DNA of 64,000 bases from Actinomadura sp. WMMA1423 (GTDB lineage: Bacteria > Actinomycetota > Actinomycetes > Streptosporangiales > Streptosporangiaceae), in the NCBI RefSeq assembly GCF_006547145.1, contig NZ_CP041244.1:7192001-7256000 (forward strand), written 5' to 3'. Position 1 is the stretch's first letter; the number at the start of each line of letters is the position of its first letter. Shown one piece after another: positions 60,501-64,000 of the stretch. The translations under genes were made by a program, and so were the position numbers. Below the pieces are notes generated by a model. It made no database searches and was not told where the DNA came from. It was given only the letters and a program-made list of their open reading frames with translations.

Positions 60501-61161
60501 GGCGCACGGCGCCTACGGCTTCTGGCCCGCGCACTCCGAGGGCGACGACATCATCCTGCCGGGCGCCGCGCGGTTCCCGATGCTGCGCCAGCAGACGTCC
60601 AAGCCGGAGGGCCGCCCCAACCGGTGCCTGGCGGACTACATCGCCCCGTCCGGCGACCACCTCGGCGGCTTCGCCGTGACGATCCTCGGCGCCGAGGACC
60701 TCGCCGCGAAGTACGAGCAGGAGAACGACGACTACAAGTCGATCATGGTGAAGGCGCTCGCGGACCGGCTCGCCGAGGCGTTCGCCGAGTACGTCCACCT
60801 CGAGGCCCGCCGCGCCTGGTTCGAGCCGGACGCCGACCCCGCCCTGGAGGACCTGCACGCCGAGCGGTTCCGCGGCATCCGCCCCGCCCTCGGCTACCCG
60901 GCGAGCCCCGACCACAGCCTCAAGCAGGCCCTGTTCGACCTGCTGGACGCGGGCCGGCTCGGCATGAAGCTCACCGAGTCCTACGCGATGGCCCCGGCCG
61001 CCAGCGTCAGCGGGCTGATCTTCGCTCACCCGGCCTCGCGCTACTTCACGGTCGGGCGCGTCGGCAAGGACCAGATCGAGGACTACGCCCGCCGCTGCGA
61101 GCTGCCGGTCGCGGAGGTCGAGCGGTGGCTGGCCCCCAACCTGGCCTACGACCCCTCCTGA
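57556..61161 (+). CDS. metH: Cobalamin-dependent methionine synthase
   Basis: 1,201 residues; ATG 57556 follows GGGAGG, and a GTG 12 bases upstream is too near it. Transfers methyl from methyltetrahydrofolate via cobalamin to homocysteine. Domains in order: homocysteine/Zn domain (1-320; a distal Cys, then VVGGCCGTGPGHIAKIAEAV near 297), pterin-binding domain (about 340-620, GFVMIGERTNVTGSKKFRNL), B12 cap and B12-binding domain (about 640-880, GDVHDIGKNIVGVVLGC with the Co-ligand His near 755), and reactivation domain (LADYIAPSGDHLGGFAVTIL, FRGIRPALGYPASPDHS). Apparently complete. Confidence 0.97.
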   Translation: MTQTPLRELLEQRIAVLDGAWGTMLQGAGLTPADYRGDLIGDDHSKDVTGDPDLLNLTRPDVILDVHRQYLRAGADITTTNTFTATSVGQADYGLEGLVREMNVQGARLARQAADEFGGRYVAGSIGPLNVTLSLSPRVDDPAYRAVTFDQVKDAYAEQIGALAEGGVDLLLIETIFDTLNAKAAIAAAREVAPHLPLWISVTIVDLSGRTLSGQTVEAFWRSIEHAEPLVVGVNCSLGADEMRPHVEELARLAGTYTASHPNAGLPNAFGGYDETPEETAGKVGEFAASGMVNVVGGCCGTGPGHIAKIAEAVRGVAPREVPRGGAASRFSGLEPFEIGADTGFVMIGERTNVTGSKKFRNLIEAGDHQAAVDVALDQVRGGANLLDVNMDADLLDSEREMTTFLNLIATEPEVARIPIMVDSSRWSVLEAGLKTVQGKGVVNSISLKEGEGPFLEQARRIRDFGAGVVVMAFDEQGQADTTERKVEICARAYDLLTREVGFPAEDIIFDPNVLAVATGIEEHNGYAKAFIDALPLIKERCPGARTSGGISNLSFSFRGNDVVREAMHSAFLFHAVRAGLDMGIVNAGQLAVYEDIPADLLEMVEDVLFDRRPDATDRLVSFAENVKGERTRREVDLSWRNAPVADRLSHALVHGIIDYIEDDTEEARRQAARPLDVIEGPLMDGMKVVGDLFGSGKMFLPQVVKSARVMKRSVAYLEPFMEKEKQEALAAGRVTSDRGQGKIVLATVKGDVHDIGKNIVGVVLGCNNYDVVDLGVMVPAAKILEIAVRENADAIGLSGLITPSLDEMVSVAAEMERRGMRLPLLIGGATTSRQHTAVKIAPAYDATTVHVLDASRVVGVVSDLLDDGRAATLDAANREEQARLREQHENKQRRPLLTIERARENRERVDFGDLPTPDFTGVRIVRPEIAAIREMIDWQFFFLAWELKGKYPAILDQPVARELFDEGNELLDQIIADGAFEAHGAYGFWPAHSEGDDIILPGAARFPMLRQQTSKPEGRPNRCLADYIAPSGDHLGGFAVTILGAEDLAAKYEQENDDYKSIMVKALADRLAEAFAEYVHLEARRAWFEPDADPALEDLHAERFRGIRPALGYPASPDHSLKQALFDLLDAGRLGMKLTESYAMAPAASVSGLIFAHPASRYFTVGRVGKDQIEDYARRCELPVAEVERWLAPNLAYDPS

Positions 61162-61196
61162 TGGTTTTCACCGCTCCGCTTGTATAAAATGGCGGA

Positions 61197-61892
61197 ATGG
61201 GTGAACGCGAGCTGGTGGACGGCGAGCCGGGCGCGCGGCTCGGCGCCAGCCGGTCCGCCGTCCTGGAGGTGCTGCGCGCGTTCGGCCCTCTCGGTGTCCG
61301 GGAGGCCGCCGAACGCACCGGGCTGCACCCGAACACCGTCCGCCTGCACCTCGACGGCCTGGCCGAGGCCGGCCTCGCCGAGCGCGCCGCCGAGCGGCCC
61401 GCCGAGGGCGGGCGGCCGGGCCGTCCGCGCGCCCTCTACCGGGCGGTGCGCGGCGACGAGGGCGAGGGCGTGCGCAGCTACCGCCTGCTCGCCCAGATCC
61501 TCACCAGCCTGGTCGCCGGGACCATGGACGACCCGTCCGGGGCCGCGACCGAGGCCGGGCGCGCCTGGGGGCGCTACCTCGCCGAGCCGCCCGAGCCGTT
61601 CCAGCGGGTCGGGCCCGGCGAGGCGCTCGACCGGCTGACCGCCTTCCTGAACGGCATCGGCTTCGACTCGCGGGCCGGGGACGACCTCGTGGTCCGGCTC
61701 GTCCACTGCCCCTTCCGCGAGATCGCCGAGAGCGACCGGAAGGTCGTCTGCCCGCTGCACCTCGGCCTGATCCAGGGAGCGCTCGCCGAGATGCGGGCGC
61801 CGCTCGCCGCCGACCGCCTCGAACCGTTCGTCGAGCCGCACCTGTGCCTGGCCCACCTCAGCCGCACCGAGACCGAGGCTCCGAGCCCCTGA
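61197..61892 (+). CDS. HTH regulator with C-terminal cysteines (SufR/redox-type)
   Basis: 231 residues. Winged-helix DNA-binding domain at about 18-85: RSAVLEVLRAFGPLGVREAA, ERTGLHPNTVRLHLDGLAEA. The C-terminal half has three Cys in the pattern C-x13-C-x31-C (VHCPFREIAESDRKVVCPLH, then PHLCLAHL), which resembles Fe-S or thiol sensors such as SufR. A TAAAAT box (61185-61190) ends six bases before the ATG, so the mRNA may be leaderless. It lies before the hemerythrin and NnrS-like genes and may sense nitric oxide or redox state for them. Confidence 0.78.
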   Translation: MGERELVDGEPGARLGASRSAVLEVLRAFGPLGVREAAERTGLHPNTVRLHLDGLAEAGLAERAAERPAEGGRPGRPRALYRAVRGDEGEGVRSYRLLAQILTSLVAGTMDDPSGAATEAGRAWGRYLAEPPEPFQRVGPGEALDRLTAFLNGIGFDSRAGDDLVVRLVHCPFREIAESDRKVVCPLHLGLIQGALAEMRAPLAADRLEPFVEPHLCLAHLSRTETEAPSP

Positions 61893-61964
61893 CGCCGGGA
61901 GCGCCTGACGGCCGGGAGCGCCCGGCGGCCGCCGCGCCGCGGCCGCCAGGCGGGCTTCGCCGGG

Positions 61965-62747
61965 TCAGGGGCGGCCGATGCGGACCCGCCACACCTCGGG
62001 CCCGGCCTCCTCGTACTCCCAGGTGAACTCGCCGGGGTGCTCGGCGGCGAACTGGTAGTACAGCGGCTTCGGGTCGTGGTCGTTGACGAGGACGAACGCC
62101 GTCCCCGCCGCCAGCGCGCCGAACGCGTCGAAGATCTGCGCGTGCCGCCGCGCGGGGACGAGGGTCCGCACGTCCAGTTCCCCGCCGGCCATCTCGGCGG
62201 TCGCGCCGGGCGTGCCGGGGTCGTCGTGCCCGCCGCAGGTGCAGGCCGCGCCGCCGTCCCCGGGACCGCCGTCTCCGGGGCCGCCGAGGACCTCCCGCAT
62301 TCCGGCGAGGAGCCTGGCGAGGTCGACGCCCGCGTCCACGAGCGCGGGCAGCAGCAGGTCGTTCTCCTTGGCCAGGTGAGCCTGGAACAACGCGTCGAGC
62401 ACGGCCGCCGCGCCGACCGCCTCGCCGGGCGTCCGCGCCGCCTTCAGCTCGGCGACCCGCTCCCGCAGGACGGCGTGCTCCGCCAGCATCGCGCGCAGGA
62501 GCAGCCGCGCCTCGGGGAGATCCTCCGCGGCCCGGTACAGGGTCCCCTCCTCGGCGTCGGCGTGGGGGAGGACCTCCTCCTCGCAGAACGCGGCGAGCGC
62601 GTCGCGCCGGTCATGGGGAGAGGCCAGCTGGTCGGCGGCGCGGGCGATGGTGAGGGCGTGGTCGGCCATGGTCCGGCCGAGCCGCTCGTGGTGGTCGCGG
62701 ATCGCCCGCACGGTGTCCTGCTGCGCGGCGGTGGCCGATGTGGTCAT
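61965..62747 (-). CDS. Hemerythrin-like (HHE) protein fused to DUF2249
   Basis: 260 residues from ATG 62747 (AGGAGTGCTC ahead). The first half is a four-helix HHE domain: IRDHHERLGRTMADHALTIA, EEVLPHADAEEGTLYRAAED, MLAEHAVLRERV and FQAHLAKENDLLLPALVD supply His and Glu/Asp ligands for a di-iron centre. A Gly-rich linker with CTCGGHDD follows, then DUF2249 (LDVRTLVPARRHAQIFDAFG, FVLVNDHDPKPLYYQFAAEH). Related proteins handle oxygen or nitric oxide and act in iron-sulfur repair. Divergent from the NnrS-like gene over a short A/T-rich region. Confidence 0.88.
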   Translation of the reverse strand: MTTSATAAQQDTVRAIRDHHERLGRTMADHALTIARAADQLASPHDRRDALAAFCEEEVLPHADAEEGTLYRAAEDLPEARLLLRAMLAEHAVLRERVAELKAARTPGEAVGAAAVLDALFQAHLAKENDLLLPALVDAGVDLARLLAGMREVLGGPGDGGPGDGGAACTCGGHDDPGTPGATAEMAGGELDVRTLVPARRHAQIFDAFGALAAGTAFVLVNDHDPKPLYYQFAAEHPGEFTWEYEEAGPEVWRVRIGRP

Positions 62748-62778
62748 GAGCACTCCTCCTGCGACTAGTTTTCACAAC

Positions 62779-62796
62779 ACTATATGTATTTATACT
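62779..62796. promoter_or_regulatory. A/T-rich palindrome and -10 box for the NnrS-like gene
   Basis: ACTATATGTATTTATACT is an imperfect palindrome in an otherwise GC-rich chromosome. Its end TATACT fits a -10 box six bases before the ATG at 62803, which would make the transcript leaderless. A related GTATAAAAT lies before the HTH gene at 61182. Probable operator for the HTH regulator; inference. Confidence 0.6.
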
Positions 62797-62802
62797 TCTG
62801 CC

Positions 62803-63951
62803 ATGGAGAAACGAGCGGGCGGGGTGGCCGGGACGCGGCGGCGCGGACCCGCGCCGCCGCGCCGGGCCGGGACTCGCGGGATCGCGGTGCGCCGCCTCCC
62901 GCTGCTGGCCGGTGCACTGGTCTCCCTCGCCGCCGCGCTATGGGGCGCCCTGGGGCTGCTGGGCCTCGACGTCCCGCTCCCGCGAGCCGGGTTCGCCGCC
63001 GGCCACGGGCCCCTGATGGCGCTCGGCTTCCTCGGCACGCTGATCTCCCTGGAACGCGCCGTCGCCCTCGCGCGCCCCTGGGCGTATGCCGCCCCGGCAC
63101 TCGCCGGCCTCGGCGCCCTCGCCACCGCCGCCGGGCTCGACCGGCCCGGGCGGCTCCTGCTCACCGCCGCGGGCGGCTGGCTCGTCGCCGTCTACGTCAC
63201 GGTCCTGACCGGCCGCCGCACCGGACCCGACCTGCTCGTCCAGACGGCGGGCGCCGCCGCCTGGTACGCCGGCGGCCTGCTGTGGATCGCCGGCCGGACG
63301 GTCGCCGAGATCGTCCCGTGGCTCGCTTCGTTCCTGGTCCTCACGATCGCGGGAGAGCGGCTCGAACTCGCCCGCCTCGAGTTCTCCGGCCGCCGCGCCA
63401 CCGCCGGGCCGGTCCTCGCGGCGGCCGGAATCCTCGCGGGTGCCGCCGCCTCCGTCCCGTGGCCGGGCGCGGGATGGCGCCTCACCGGCCTCGGCATGGC
63501 CGCGCTCGCCGTCCTGCTCGCCGCCCGCGACGTCGCCCGCCGGACCGTCCGCATGTCCGGCCTGCCCCGCTACGCCGCCGTCTGCCTCCTCGCGGGATAC
63601 GCCTGGCTGGCCGTGGCCGGAACGATCTGGCTCGCCGCCGGACGGCCCGCCGGCGGCGGACCCTACGACGCGGCCCTGCACGCCGTCTTCCTCGGCTTCG
63701 TGATGTCGATGGTCTTCGGGCACGCCCCGGTGATCCTGCCCGCCGTGCTCCGGGTTCGCCTGCCGTTCCACCCCGTCCTGTACGCGCCCCTGGTGCTGCT
63801 CCACGCGTCCCTGCTCGTCCGGCTCGCGGGCGACCTCGCGGGCGTCTCGGCCCTGCGGACGGCCGGGGGCGTCCTCGGCGAGGCGTCGCTCCTGCTCTTC
63901 GGCGGCTGCGCCGTGGCCGCGGCCCGCCTGCTGCGAAGGGAAACGCCATGA
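62803..63951 (+). CDS. NnrS-like polytopic membrane protein
   Basis: 382 residues with about ten to twelve hydrophobic helices and a basic N-terminus (MEKRAGGVAGTRRRGPAP). AAGHGPLMALGFLGTLISLE, AVYVTVLTGRRTGPDLLVQT and ALHAVFLGFVMSMVFGHAPV with several His inside helices match the NnrS family, haem/copper membrane proteins tied to nitric-oxide defence and denitrification. No ribosome site; leaderless start likely. The stop overlaps the ATG of the next gene (ATGA), so the two are translated together. Confidence 0.82.
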   Translation: MEKRAGGVAGTRRRGPAPPRRAGTRGIAVRRLPLLAGALVSLAAALWGALGLLGLDVPLPRAGFAAGHGPLMALGFLGTLISLERAVALARPWAYAAPALAGLGALATAAGLDRPGRLLLTAAGGWLVAVYVTVLTGRRTGPDLLVQTAGAAAWYAGGLLWIAGRTVAEIVPWLASFLVLTIAGERLELARLEFSGRRATAGPVLAAAGILAGAAASVPWPGAGWRLTGLGMAALAVLLAARDVARRTVRMSGLPRYAAVCLLAGYAWLAVAGTIWLAAGRPAGGGPYDAALHAVFLGFVMSMVFGHAPVILPAVLRVRLPFHPVLYAPLVLLHASLLVRLAGDLAGVSALRTAGGVLGEASLLLFGGCAVAAARLLRRETP

Positions 63952-64000
63952 CGTCCACCGATGCGCGGCCGAGGCCGGCGCCGCCCCGTCCCGCCCGCGC
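63948..64000 (+). CDS. Start of the gene coupled to the NnrS-like gene (runs off the window)
   Basis: ATG 63948 overlaps the NnrS-like stop by four bases. Only MTSTDARPRPAPPRPAR is visible, a Pro/Arg-rich cytoplasmic N-terminus. In other actinobacteria a multicopper oxidase or nitrite-reductase-like gene stands here, but the window does not show it. Confidence 0.6.
   Translation, partial: MTSTDARPRPAPPRPAR

Noticed and set aside
57385..61029. 1,214-codon open frame on the minus strand
   Set aside because: It is antisense to metH, caused by GC-rich third-position bias; its translation has no motifs, while the plus strand shows complete MetH domains.

Overview
The window is very GC-rich, with actinobacterial gene content: a MocR regulator, a SAV2177-type methyltransferase, a CGNR zinc-finger protein, DUF6221, SAM-IV and SAH riboswitches, and a RepSA-like initiator. 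Gene style suggests a filamentous actinomycete, possibly Streptosporangiales / Actinomadura-like; that placement is inference. No rRNA genes or CRISPR arrays were seen.

Region 1 (1-5.6 kb) is a graveyard of mobile DNA. An IS5-type element sits in a PP2C phosphatase gene, followed by the tail of a GntR regulator, a tyrosine recombinase without its N-terminus, and an IS3 element that separates truncated sce7726-type and beta-family genes. Region 2 (5.9-18 kb) is core-like: tRNA-His with its terminator, oligoribonuclease, a divergent PNPOx/MocR pair with a palindromic operator, a degenerate amidase-like protein, an APH-fold kinase, two tandem sigma-factor-like membrane proteins, a solute-binding/VWA protein and a TrmH methyltransferase. 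Region 3 (18-25.5 kb) holds a 2-oxoacid dehydrogenase operon (E1alpha-E1beta-E2), upstream of it a coupled patatin-like/KAS III-like pair, and a CGNR gene preceded by decayed copies of its own 5' end.

Region 4 (25.6-38.3 kb) holds envelope and unknown proteins: a TPR-like protein, a surface protein, a small protein coupled to a 1,389-residue multi-SseB protein, a class V aminotransferase under a SAM-IV riboswitch, a lipoprotein, a class A PBP and a double-FKBP isomerase. Region 5 (38.5-46.9 kb) is an integrative element of about 7.57 kb inserted near the 3' end of the exonuclease III gene. It carries a large serine recombinase, a RepSA-like HUH initiator, an XRE/TPR regulator, a lower-GC membrane protein, origin-like repeats and imperfect inverted repeats at both ends, from which attP and attB can be rebuilt. 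No conjugative translocase gene is visible in it.

Region 6 (46.9-54.9 kb) has three methyltransferase genes, a putative HTH protein, an anti-sigma-like ATPase, an hsdM-hsdS pair without hsdR, and an HpnB-like glycosyltransferase. Region 7 (55-64 kb) has a secreted lipase, DUF6221, a uridine-kinase-like protein, metH under an SAH riboswitch, and a probable nitrosative/redox-stress cluster: an HTH regulator with C-terminal cysteines, a hemerythrin-DUF2249 protein and an NnrS-like membrane protein coupled to a gene that runs off the window.
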